Source of the DNA: a virus | Length of the DNA: 21,401 bases | Strand: one strand, 5' to 3' | IMG/VR virus record: IMGVR_UViG_3300037199_000019 | Coordinates: 1-21,401 of that record | In this document: piece by piece, positions 15,546 through 21,401 of the stretch | How positions within the stretch are numbered: the first letter of the stretch is position 1 | How the letters are laid out: each line of letters starts with the position of its first letter | The notes under the pieces: generated by a model | The model's database searches: none | Told to the model about the DNA's origin: nothing | The model's input: the letters and a program-made list of their open reading frames with translations, nothing else | Position numbers and translations under genes: made by a program

Positions 15546-17204
15546 CTACCTCGTCCACACCATCGTGCGGCGCCGGACCGGCCGCGCGACTGCGGCGTTC
15601 ACCTTGCGGTCAATCAGCTCAGGGATGAAGGAAAGTGCTAGACTGTCTGCGCAGTCAGGGCTCTTACCTCCATTCTTTTTTAAATCCTTCTTACTTTGCA
15701 ACTGGATACGGAACAGGCCGTCGTAACCGTAGTCGAGCGAACTGAGTTGGATCGCAAGCTCGTCGTCGTCCGGGATGTCGCCCGTCTCCAGAAAGTCGCG
15801 CATCTTGCCCCACGCTTCCGAGCGCTGGTTGAAGTACGCCTTGGAGTCCTTGGCGGGCTGGCCCCACATCACCGGGATCAGCAAAGGGAGCCCTTGCATG
15901 CGGCGCAGGGATGAGTCGAGATCGGCGCCGTTGCCGTTGGCGTCGTAGACGATGCACGCGGCGCCCGCGGCGGGCTCGCGCCGCTGGCCGCGCTCGTCTC
16001 GTTGGCGGGTGTCGTCGTTGCGGAGAAGGGCAAAGATGCGGGATGCCAGATCCGGTCCGTCGAAGCCCGACAGCTTCACCTGCCAGTGCACCTTCAACCC
16101 CTGTCTTAAGGTGATCACCGTGAAGTCGTCGCCGAAGCGCGCAGGGTCGACCGCGAGGATCTTCTGGTAGGTGTTGTAGACGTTGACGCCGAGCGCACGG
16201 CGCCGGGCCTGCGTCACCAGCTCGGGTGAGATGAAGTTGGCGTACCCGGCCCGCGGGAACTGCCCCTTGACCCGCACCCGCACGAAGTCCGAGTCCTCGC
16301 CGTAGTCCTCGATCCACTCGGCGATCTTGCCCTTGTTCGTGAACCGCACGTTGCGCGCATCGACGCGGTGATAGGCATTCCTCTTGGGCACCGAGCACGC
16401 CGCGAAGAACTCGCCCGAGGTGCGCGTGGGGTTGCCGTAGCGGCACCAGATGATCTCGGTGTTGGCGTCGGTGAGGGCACCGCGCGTCACGTCCCAGATC
16501 GGGTCGTCGATCGTCGATGCCTCGTCAAACATGCACAGGATGCGCCGGCCCTTGTTGTGCAGGCCGGCGAACGCCTCGGTGTTGTTCGACGACCACGGCA
16601 CCGCGTCGATGCGCCAGCTCTTCTCCCTGACCGGATCGCCTGCGATGTAGATCGCCGTGGCCGTCAGCGTGAACAAGCCCTTGGCGATGAAGAGCTGATA
16701 CCACTTCGACAGCTCGGCCCACGTCTTCGTGCGTAGCTGCGTGTCCGTGTTCGCGGTCACCACGCCGCGCGTGTCCGCGAACGTGCTGATCGCCCACAGG
16801 ATGAGCCAGCTCACCTCGGCGCTCTTGCCAACACCGTGGCCGCTGGAGATGTCTTCCTCGATCACGGCGCCGAGCGAGGCGCCTGCGCGCAGCTTGACGC
16901 CGATCCGCTCGAGCTGCTCGGCCTGCCAGACCTCCGGCCCCTGCTCGTCCTCGAGCGCGGTGCCCGGCTCGCCCCACGGGAACGCCCAGCGCACGAAGCC
17001 GAGCGGGTCATGCTGGAAGCTGCCCAGCATGTCGAACAGCTCGTCGAACGCCGTCCCTTTGAGCGACGCGGCAGCGACCGTGGCTGCCCTCACCGGTATG
17101 GCCCCGGCTCTGCTCGGGGACGCCGAGGAACCGCCCTCGGCTCCCGGGCTCTGCCAGCCGCCACGACCTTTGCGCTCTTTCCAGATGACTCTAGTTTGGG
17201 CCAC
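15546..17204 (-). CDS. terL: terminase large subunit (552 aa)
   Basis: This is the ATP-driven packaging motor and headful or cohesive-end nuclease. Walker A is SSGHGVGKS (120-128), Walker B is ILCMFDE (222-228), and a coupling-type motif follows ([16 protein letters not shown], 249-264). The RNase H-like nuclease domain shows its acidic residues in [12 protein letters not shown] (D353), [12 protein letters not shown] (D421) and [12 protein letters not shown] (D517/D520). Length is normal for the family. The start is a GTG at 17204 inside the preceding gene, overlapping its last codons by 14 bases, with no clear ribosome site, so translational coupling is likely. The first 50 residues are Gly/Ser/Ala-rich, and a later start cannot be excluded. 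Confidence 0.93.
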   Translation of the reverse strand: MAQTRVIWKERKGRGGWQSPGAEGGSSASPSRAGAIPVRAATVAAASLKGTAFDELFDMLGSFQHDPLGFVRWAFPWGEPGTALEDEQGPEVWQAEQLERIGVKLRAGASLGAVIEEDISSGHGVGKSAEVSWLILWAISTFADTRGVVTANTDTQLRTKTWAELSKWYQLFIAKGLFTLTATAIYIAGDPVREKSWRIDAVPWSSNNTEAFAGLHNKGRRILCMFDEASTIDDPIWDVTRGALTDANTEIIWCRYGNPTRTSGEFFAACSVPKRNAYHRVDARNVRFTNKGKIAEWIEDYGEDSDFVRVRVKGQFPRAGYANFISPELVTQARRRALGVNVYNTYQKILAVDPARFGDDFTVITLRQGLKVHWQVKLSGFDGPDLASRIFALLRNDDTRQRDERGQRREPAAGAACIVYDANGNGADLDSSLRRMQGLPLLIPVMWGQPAKDSKAYFNQRSEAWGKMRDFLETGDIPDDDELAIQLSSLDYGYDGLFRIQLQSKKDLKKNGGKSPDCADSLALSFIPELIDRKVNAAVARPVRRRTMVWTR

Positions 17205-17490
17205 CGAGCGCGGGCTTGAAGGGTGTCACGGCTACCCACGGATCTCCGGTCACGCGGTCGAGCAGCGAGCCGTCGACGCCCACCATCGGCCCGGGCTGCG
17301 GGTAGCTGCGGTCGGCGCACTTCAGTTGCGACGGGGGAGCAGCGTCGATCGCGCGCTGCGCCCTGACCGATCCCGTCTGCTCATTGGCCGAGCGTGTCTG
17401 CCCGATCCCCGTGGCCTGATTCCTGAACTGCTTGGCCTTCGCGTCGCTCACCAGGGAGCCGCTGAAGGTGTTCGTCTTCGAGGGGAGCAT
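17191..17490 (-). CDS. hypothetical protein between the terminase genes (99 aa)
   Basis: The ATG at 17488-17490 is preceded by GGAG with 7-base spacing, a strong site. The product starts MLPSKTNTFSGSLVSDAKAK and contains FRNQATGIGQTRSANEQTGS, PQPGPMVGVDGSLLDRVTGD and a C-terminal [15 protein letters not shown]. It overlaps the 3' end of the small terminase by 110 bases in another frame and the start of the large terminase by 14 bases. It is polar and probably partly disordered. I do not recognise a family. Its position suggests a packaging-linked role, but this is inference. Confidence 0.65.
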   Translation of the reverse strand: MLPSKTNTFSGSLVSDAKAKQFRNQATGIGQTRSANEQTGSVRAQRAIDAAPPSQLKCADRSYPQPGPMVGVDGSLLDRVTGDPWVAVTPFKPALGGPN

Positions 17491-18082
17491 CGTCGTTCTC
17501 CAGTATCTGCGCGGTTGGCGCGGGGGGTAGTGACCTTTTCGCGGCGTTGAGTCTATCCGCAAGCACCGACGCCAGCGCGTTCACGCCGTCGCCATCATCA
17601 TTGACCAGCTTGAAGTGCTTGGCAAGTATCCCGAGCGCCGGCACCTTGTCGTAGCGGCGGATCTTCGTCGTCGTGACGCTGATGAAGCGGGGTTTGGACT
17701 CGCCTGTGGCGAGATCGATCTCGGTGCCGTCGCGCTCGTTCCTCGTCTCGACAGTGAGCGAGGCGATCGACGCGGCGGTGTCGTCGTCCCATTCGTTCGG
17801 CGGCTTCAACAGGCCCGTCTCCGGATCCACGATCTTCCTGATGTCCGAGAAGCTCACACGCGCCAGCTCGAGCATGGTCCGCTCGGCCGAGATGTCCTTG
17901 CCGCGCAATTGCCGCTCGTTCAGCTCACGGCAGCGGGCCTTGATCTCGGGGTAGCACAGCAGGTTCATGCCTGCGGTGTTGGGGTTCGGGTAGCCCGCCG
18001 TGAATGCCGCCTTCGTGGCATTGAAGTGGTGCACGTAGTCGCGGCAGAACGTCTCCCGCTGCTCGTCTTTCAGTCGTGGCAT
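17381..18082 (-). CDS. terS: terminase small subunit (233 aa)
   Basis: The N-terminus MPRLKDEQRETFCRDYVHHF then NATKAAFTAGYPNPNTAGMN is the classic helix-turn-helix opening of the Terminase_2 family ('Q..F...Y....NAT.AA..AGY'). The next segment (NLLCYPEIKARCRELNERQL) and ISAERTMLELARVSFSDIRK continue the family pattern. It would recognise the packaging site and load the large subunit. AAGGAA lies about 8 bases before the ATG. The last 37 codons overlap the 99-aa gene, and this tail (LQRLPGERREGQAVQESGHG) looks less like a conserved domain, so the C-terminus may have grown by frame extension. It is the first packaging gene after a 358-bp leader. Confidence 0.85.
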   Translation of the reverse strand: MPRLKDEQRETFCRDYVHHFNATKAAFTAGYPNPNTAGMNLLCYPEIKARCRELNERQLRGKDISAERTMLELARVSFSDIRKIVDPETGLLKPPNEWDDDTAASIASLTVETRNERDGTEIDLATGESKPRFISVTTTKIRRYDKVPALGILAKHFKLVNDDGDGVNALASVLADRLNAAKRSLPPAPTAQILENDDAPLEDEHLQRLPGERREGQAVQESGHGDRADTLGQ

Positions 18083-18440
18083 TTTCCAAATTCCTTGAAA
18101 ATATTTTCGTGCAAAAAATCACGACTCGACTTGCGAGCCGAACAAACATTCGATCAACCGCTAAACCCTTCGATCACCCCATAAACCATGAAAAGTTCAA
18201 CTTGCTTGGCGTTACGGTGGGGGCGCACGAGGGGGTATGGCCCCTCCTACCCAAAGACGGTATTACCACCGTGGCACCCCACCCCCGGGGCTCTCCTTCG
18301 CGTCCCTCCCCGCCAATCAAGTCACGTCGTCACCCTCCACTACGCGCCAAGCTCATCGAAGCGTGCGATACCCCGATAGGGAACCAAACTAACCGGGCGT
18401 AGATTGCTTTTCATGTGCGCGGTTACCATGTTGGTTGCCA
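18083..18440. other. intergenic leader of the late packaging operon
   Basis: I see no convincing gene in these 358 bases. A short plus-strand open frame here has no ribosome site and an implausible composition. The right half is C-rich (about 18275-18320) and holds a small inverted repeat, GAGGGG (18229-18234) with CCCCTC (18241-18246). The left 60 bases are AT-rich next to the small-terminase start. It is the natural place for the 3' end of the 104-aa gene transcript, a late promoter and possibly the packaging site, but no -10/-35 pair is convincing. Confidence 0.5.
18097..18108. promoter_or_regulatory. perfect AT-rich palindrome before the small terminase
   Basis: GAAAATATTTTC is a perfect 12-bp palindrome ending 15 bases before the small-terminase ATG, in an AT-rich patch of otherwise GC-rich DNA. 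It may be an operator or an AT-rich part of a late promoter. Confidence 0.3.
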
Positions 18441-18755
18441 CTATTGGACGGTCGGCGATGCCTGGGCAATGAGTCGCAGACTGTCGCGCCGCTTGGCGTT
18501 CCAATCGACGATGATCTTTTGCACGGCCGCAGTCGCGCTCGCCCAGTTCGTGCCCTCTACTTCATGCATGCACCGATCGGCAATTAGGCTTTCGATTAGC
18601 TTGGCAGTGAAGGCCTTGGCGCAGCCTAGCGTGTCTTCGATCGGTTCAAATTGACGCCAAGCGATTGACTTAGACACGCCACTGTCAAAAGTGACAATGA
18701 AGCCTCCTATCGACGCGTCGTCGTTCGTCGCTGATTCGGCAGGGTAGAGGTTCAT
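18441..18755 (-). CDS. hypothetical protein (104 aa)
   Basis: The ATG at 18755 has AGGA about 10 bases upstream. The sequence begins MNLYPAESATNDDASIGGFI, with a short beta segment (GGFIVTFDSGVSKSIAWRQF) and a helical C-terminus (AKAFTAKLIESLIADRCMHE, VQKIIVDWNAKRRDSLRLIA). It has no membrane segment or signal peptide. It is the first minus-strand gene from the divergent spacer and faces the early operon, a location often used by regulators, but no DNA-binding motif is evident. Composition is closer to the early genes than to the GC-rich late genes. Function unknown. Confidence 0.65.
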   Translation of the reverse strand: MNLYPAESATNDDASIGGFIVTFDSGVSKSIAWRQFEPIEDTLGCAKAFTAKLIESLIADRCMHEVEGTNWASATAAVQKIIVDWNAKRRDSLRLIAQASPTVQ

Positions 18756-18930
18756 CGCTTGTTTTTCCTAAAAGGGAAGAGCTTGGCGAGCTTTAGCGTG
18801 TTTCGTGGATGGTTTGCAGCGACTTCATGCCGAACTATTCTAAGCGCACTGCAAAATCTTACATCACAATCATGGAGCTGTATCAGTCGATACAGGGCAA
18901 ACGCTGCAACATCTTACATAGGGCAACATC
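18756..18930. promoter_or_regulatory. divergent regulatory region of the early operon
   Basis: This 175-bp AT-richer spacer separates the two transcription directions. A possible plus-strand promoter is TTGCAG (18814-18819), 16 bases, then TATTCT (18836-18841), which is a weak match to sigma-70. Downstream of it lie the inverted repeats listed separately, which would sit in the transcribed leader or over the promoter. Confidence 0.4.
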
Positions 18931-18945
18931 ATGCAAAATCTTGCA
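18850..18945. promoter_or_regulatory. three TGCAA-N4-TT(G/A)CA operator-like repeats
   Basis: Copies are at 18850-18863 (TGCAAAATCTTACA), 18905-18918 (TGCAACATCTTACA) and 18932-18945 (TGCAAAATCTTGCA). The last is a perfect 5-bp-arm inverted repeat overlapping the first codons of the 70-aa gene. Spacings are 55 and 27 bases. The pattern resembles binding sites of a dimeric regulator repressing the early operon. The regulator is not identified in this window. Confidence 0.5.
18879..18894 (+). promoter_or_regulatory. TGTATC-AGTC-GATACA inverted repeat upstream of the early operon
   Basis: Perfect 6-bp arms surround a 4-base spacer, 36 bases before the ATG of the 70-aa gene. Fifteen of its bases (18880-18894) are identical to the element upstream of the pilin fusion at 15319-15333 on the minus strand. 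Confidence 0.5.
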
Positions 18946-19143
18946 CTGACTCGCTACATCGATGCAATGCGCAACACTGATAAGCGCGCCTACGCTCAAG
19001 CGGTCGCATCCTACGGCCCGGGATCAAAGCAAGCTGAAGCCTTGCGGCCGACACTAAGCTACATGGGCGCGCAAGCGGTACGGATGTCCATCGCTGACAT
19101 CGTAGCGCACATTGACGCAGGCACGGAAAACCGCAACGCCTAG
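18931..19143 (+). CDS. small hypothetical early protein (70 aa)
   Basis: The ATG at 18931 has AGGG about 8 bases upstream. The product is MQNLALTRYIDAMRNTDKRA, then YAQAVASYGPGSKQAEALRP and a C-terminal helix (VRMSIADIVAHIDAGTENRN). It is helical and soluble, with no recognised domain. It is the first gene of the plus-strand operon, and its own start codon lies within the third operator-like repeat, suggesting tight regulation. Function unknown. Confidence 0.65.
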   Translation: MQNLALTRYIDAMRNTDKRAYAQAVASYGPGSKQAEALRPTLSYMGAQAVRMSIADIVAHIDAGTENRNA

Positions 19144-19147
19144 ATCT

Positions 19148-19194
19148 CATCGGCAAGGGCAACAAGCCTTTGCCGATGCGCAACCCCGCGCATC
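19148..19194 (+). promoter_or_regulatory. overlapping alternative hairpins before the DUF932 gene
   Basis: Hairpin 1 pairs 19148-19159 with 19167-19178 (CATCGGCAAGGG/CCTTTGCCGATG, 12 pairs with one G-U). Hairpin 2 pairs GATGCGC (19175-19181) with GCGCATC (19188-19194). The two share GATG (19175-19178), so they cannot form together. The arrangement mirrors the repeats at 20351-20429 and 20745-20818. Confidence 0.5.
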
Positions 19195-19219
19195 GCAACC
19201 GTTCACACAAGGGTCAATC

Positions 19220-20353
19220 ATGAGTCACGAAATCACTATCCGCGAGTCAGGCCTTGCCGAGTTCGCCTATGTCGGCGAACAAGGATGGCACAAGCTAGGC
19301 CAATCCATCGAAGCCTATCTGGCAACGATCGGCCTGTCAGTCGGCACCGCGTCGCCCGAACAGATGGAGCACGCATGGGCAAAGTGCGCGGGCATGGATT
19401 GGAAAATCCTTCGCTCCAAAGTGCGCTACTTCGCAGATCGCGAAGGCAAGGATCAAAGAACCATCGACGATGCGCACGTGCTCATGCGCAGCGATACGGG
19501 CGCCGATCTGGGCATCGTCAGCGACAAATACAAGACAGTGCAACCCGCGCAAGTGCTCGCCTTTTTTCATGAGCTTTCCGCTGCGCTTGGCGTGAAGCTC
19601 GAAACAGCCGGAACGCTCTTCGGCGGTAAGAAGTTCTACGCAACAGCTCGCATCGGCGGAGAGTACATCTTTGGCAACAGCGGCGACAAATTGCGTCCGT
19701 ATCTGTTGCTTGCTACATCCTGCGATGGTTCGGCAAAGACTACGGCGCGCGACATCATCACGCGTGTCGTCTGTGACAACACAATGTCTGCCGCGATGAG
19801 CGAAGCGACAAAACATGTAGTGAATCTGTCGCATCGCTCAGTCTTCGATGCTCAGAAAATCAGGGATCAGCTCGGCATCGTTGACACGCTCGCTACCGCG
19901 CAGGCCTGCGAGTCTTTGACTCAAGTGCGCATGAGCGACGACAAAGCATGCGACTTTGTGCGTAATCTGCTCCGTCCTGAAGATGCCGCAAAGAAGGCCG
20001 CGACGATCGCTGAAGCTCAGGCCAAAACGGCGCGCATCCTGGCGTCTGCCTCGGGTTCGCAAGACTTCGCGCGTCTGCTCGGCGGCACAGTGAAGCTCGC
20101 CGATGTTGCGACCGACGAGAAGCGCGCACCCAAGGGCGAGGCCGAGATACTGCGTCTGTTCCGTGGCGCCGCGATCGGTAGCAATCTGTCGGGCGTGCGT
20201 GGCACCGCATGGGGCATGTTGAACGCAGTCACGGAGTACGTCGACCATAAGGCGAGCGCGAAGACTGACTCGCATCGCATGCAGTCGGCATTGTTCAACG
20301 GCGGCGACGAGCTGAAGACATCCGCATTCGAACAGCTTCTCGCGATGCGCTAG
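19220..20353 (+). CDS. DUF932 phage/plasmid-like protein (377 aa)
   Basis: The sequence follows the DUF932 (TIGR03299-type) pattern: the N-terminal block AYVGEQGWHKLGQSI, then HAWAKCAGMDWKILRSKVRY, LGIVSDKYKTVQPAQVLAFF, the central LRPYLLLATSCDGSAKTTAR, ITRVVCDNTMSAAMSE and the C-terminal SNLSGVRGTAWGMLNAVTEY, VDHKASAKTDSHRMQSALFN. The frame is open upstream to 19112, but the ATG at 19220 has AAGGGT 6 bases upstream, and the added residues would read through the hairpins. These proteins occur widely in phages and plasmids, often near recombination genes. The biochemical role is not established. It is the largest gene of the early operon. Confidence 0.88.
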   Translation: MSHEITIRESGLAEFAYVGEQGWHKLGQSIEAYLATIGLSVGTASPEQMEHAWAKCAGMDWKILRSKVRYFADREGKDQRTIDDAHVLMRSDTGADLGIVSDKYKTVQPAQVLAFFHELSAALGVKLETAGTLFGGKKFYATARIGGEYIFGNSGDKLRPYLLLATSCDGSAKTTARDIITRVVCDNTMSAAMSEATKHVVNLSHRSVFDAQKIRDQLGIVDTLATAQACESLTQVRMSDDKACDFVRNLLRPEDAAKKAATIAEAQAKTARILASASGSQDFARLLGGTVKLADVATDEKRAPKGEAEILRLFRGAAIGSNLSGVRGTAWGMLNAVTEYVDHKASAKTDSHRMQSALFNGGDELKTSAFEQLLAMR

Positions 20354-20429
20354 CGCGCGAGGGTCAACGGCTCTAACCGGCGCGTTGACCCTTGCGCACT
20401 GTCGCGCAAGTCAACCGAGGCTCATCATG
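20351..20429 (+). repeat. stop-to-start intercistronic repeat, copy 1
   Basis: The element begins with the stop codon of the DUF932 gene and ends with the ATG of the 106-aa gene. Hairpin 1 pairs 20355-20369 with 20383-20397 (15 pairs, one G-U). An alternative hairpin 2 pairs CTTGCGC (20391-20397) with GCGCAAG (20404-20410) and competes for the same arm. The first 14 bases and the 33 bases from 20388 are identical to copy 2, then one mismatch, then TCATCATG. It contains the GAGG ribosome site. Confidence 0.75.
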
Positions 20430-20747
20430 CAAAAACTGACATTCGACGAGGCGCTAGAGCGTATCGCAGACGAGCGCAGCGTAACGCGCGACGAGGTGCA
20501 AGCGCGCGCATTGCATCGCCTCGTCTGGGTTGCCGAATGGCACATTCCCGGATGTCTGAGCGAGTCTCAGTGCATCCTCACGACGAAACGCGACGCCATC
20601 GCTGAAGCGCTCGAAATGTGCGGGCACGTTCACGGCGCCCGCGCCGATCTTGAGCGCTACGGCCGCACCGATCGCGTTGCCGAGGATGCCTATGTCTCGA
20701 TGGCAATTACAACAATCCACAGACACTACCTCAGCGAGCTGCTCTAG
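20427..20747 (+). CDS. hypothetical early protein (106 aa)
   Basis: The ATG at 20427 has GAGG with 6-base spacing inside the repeated spacer. The frame extends to 20385, but those codons lie in the hairpin. The product starts MQKLTFDEALERIADERSVT, with DEVQARALHRLVWVAEWHIP, GCLSESQCILTTKRDAIAEA and a C-terminal helix (MAITTIHRHYLSELL). It is mixed alpha/beta, soluble, with two Cys in the first half and one Cys in CGHVHGARADLERYG. No known family is recognised. It is probably an early host-takeover or accessory protein by position only. Confidence 0.75.
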   Translation: MQKLTFDEALERIADERSVTRDEVQARALHRLVWVAEWHIPGCLSESQCILTTKRDAIAEALEMCGHVHGARADLERYGRTDRVAEDAYVSMAITTIHRHYLSELL

Positions 20748-20818
20748 CGCGCGAGGGTGAGTGCTTTCGAGCGCTCACCCTTGCGCACTGTCGCGCAAGT
20801 CAACCGAGGATCATCATG
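20745..20818 (+). repeat. stop-to-start intercistronic repeat, copy 2
   Basis: The element runs from the stop of the 106-aa gene to the ATG of the next gene. Hairpin 1 pairs 20749-20765 with 20770-20786 (17 pairs, two G-U, TTCG loop). Its inner arm differs from copy 1, yet both sides changed together so pairing is kept. The alternative hairpin pairs 20780-20786 with 20793-20799, exactly as in copy 1. Confidence 0.75.
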
Positions 20819-21401
20819 AGCCAAAAATTCTACGCATCGCCTAGCGATACGTTCACGTCGCCGAACGGCGCTATCGGGCATCGCCCGGGCGGCGCGTTCG
20901 ACTGCCTCGGCCCGTATGCCAAGGTGCGCAACTGCCCGATTGATGGGACCGATCTGCGCCGCACGTGCTACGCATCGGGGTACGCTGACACTGCGTTTTC
21001 AATCCCTGCGAACACCCGTTTTCGCGGGCATCACATCGGAGGCTATTTCACGAACGACGACGAGGGCATCGTTTTCAACGCGCACCGCGCGCATTGGCAA
21101 ACCCTAGGCATCCTCGCACCGTGGACTAGCTCATCCGGCCGGATCATTCTCGACATCCGCAAGGATGATGCGCAGCGCTGCGCCACGCCCGGCAAGCCTG
21201 CCGATAGCGAGGTTTTCGCACTGTCGCAGCGAGAGTACATGCGCGAACAGTTCGCCCGTGTCATCGACGCGGACATCCGCGCCGAGCTTGCCGAGCTGGG
21301 TGCATGGGATACCTCAGAGCTTGCCGACAAATTCCAAAACCGAATCCGTTTGCTATGGGTCGCATGCTGCGACATCCGCGAAGCCCTGCACGCCGAGGTG
21401 C
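20816..21401 (+). CDS. hypothetical early phage protein, cut by right edge (195 codons seen)
   Basis: The frame is open from the ATG at 20816, with GAGG 6-7 bases upstream, to the window end. It begins MSQKFYASPSDTFTSPNGAI, then GHRPGGAFDCLGPYAKVRNC, CPIDGTDLRRTCYASGYADT and a later segment FTNDDEGIVFNAHRAHWQTL. The central part has helices (LSQREYMREQFARVIDADIR, ELAELGAWDTSELADKFQNR). Several Cys occur (CLGPY, RNCP, RTCYASG, VACCD), but no clear zinc-finger spacing. I do not recognise the family. It belongs to the early operon by spacing and shared intercistronic element. Confidence 0.75.
   Translation, partial: MSQKFYASPSDTFTSPNGAIGHRPGGAFDCLGPYAKVRNCPIDGTDLRRTCYASGYADTAFSIPANTRFRGHHIGGYFTNDDEGIVFNAHRAHWQTLGILAPWTSSSGRIILDIRKDDAQRCATPGKPADSEVFALSQREYMREQFARVIDADIRAELAELGAWDTSELADKFQNRIRLLWVACCDIREALHAEV

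Noticed and set aside
18076-18402. Plus-strand open frame of 108 codons in the late leader
   Set aside because: It starts inside the small-terminase gene region, has no ribosome site, and has Pro/Arg-rich unfolded composition.
1-21401. tRNA genes
   Set aside because: No cloverleaf with a GTTCGA-type T arm and matching acceptor stem was found on reading either strand, though this was not computed.

Overview
The window is part of the genome of a tailed double-stranded DNA bacteriophage or a closely related prophage, most likely with a short tail. The evidence is a near-complete head and tail-entry module (small and large terminase, portal, scaffold, major capsid protein, adaptors, nozzle-like protein, fibre-type proteins) in tightly packed and often overlapping genes. 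There is no tail sheath, tape measure or tail tube gene. The DNA is GC-rich. A type IV pilin encoded in the window has the features of betaproteobacterial PilA (two Cys pairs, conserved C-terminal loop), so a Burkholderiales-like host is a reasonable inference but is not proven. No integrase, repressor, polymerase, lysis gene, tRNA or CRISPR array was recognised.

Layout. From 18755 leftwards everything is on the minus strand, and it is listed here in transcription order. First is a 104-aa unknown (18441-18755), then a 358-bp leader, small terminase (17381-18082), an overlapping 99-aa unknown (17191-17490), large terminase (15546-17204) and a small crAss001_48-like protein (15334-15537). An accessory island follows: an unusual type IV pilin fusion (14591-15286) and a low-complexity RNPDGS-repeat protein (13717-14382), each followed by a near-identical GC-rich hairpin. 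The structural run then resumes with portal (11187-13535), an 83-aa protein (10902-11153), scaffold (9884-10831), major capsid protein (8907-9839), a 66-aa protein (8631-8831), a strong terminator (8586-8610) and a 47-aa Lys-rich protein (8389-8532). Next come the tail-entry genes: a DUF6682-like protein (7331-8356), an adaptor-like protein (6672-7334), a triple-repeat protein (5863-6675), a LamG-like protein (5015-5866), a nozzle-like protein (2601-5015), a fibre-like protein (744-2597) and another virion protein running off the left edge. Most of these tail genes overlap by 1-4 bases.

From 18931 rightwards the genes are on the plus strand and look like an early operon: a 70-aa protein, a DUF932 protein (19220-20353), a 106-aa unknown (20427-20747) and an unknown protein cut by the right edge. 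The spacers between these genes carry alternative-hairpin elements. Two of them are near-identical copies running exactly from one stop codon to the next start codon. The divergent spacer 18756-18930 carries three copies of a TGCAA-N4-TT(G/A)CA inverted repeat and a GTATC-AGTC-GATAC inverted repeat.

The most unusual content is the phage-borne type IV pilin. It has a complete pilin core (G|FTLIE cleavage site, Glu5, hydrophobic helix, four Cys) preceded in frame by about 81 residues instead of a normal short leader. It lies in the packaging/head gene cluster and is preceded by the same 15-bp inverted-repeat element found upstream of the early operon. Since pili are common phage receptors, a role in superinfection exclusion, pilus poisoning or receptor modulation is a plausible hypothesis.
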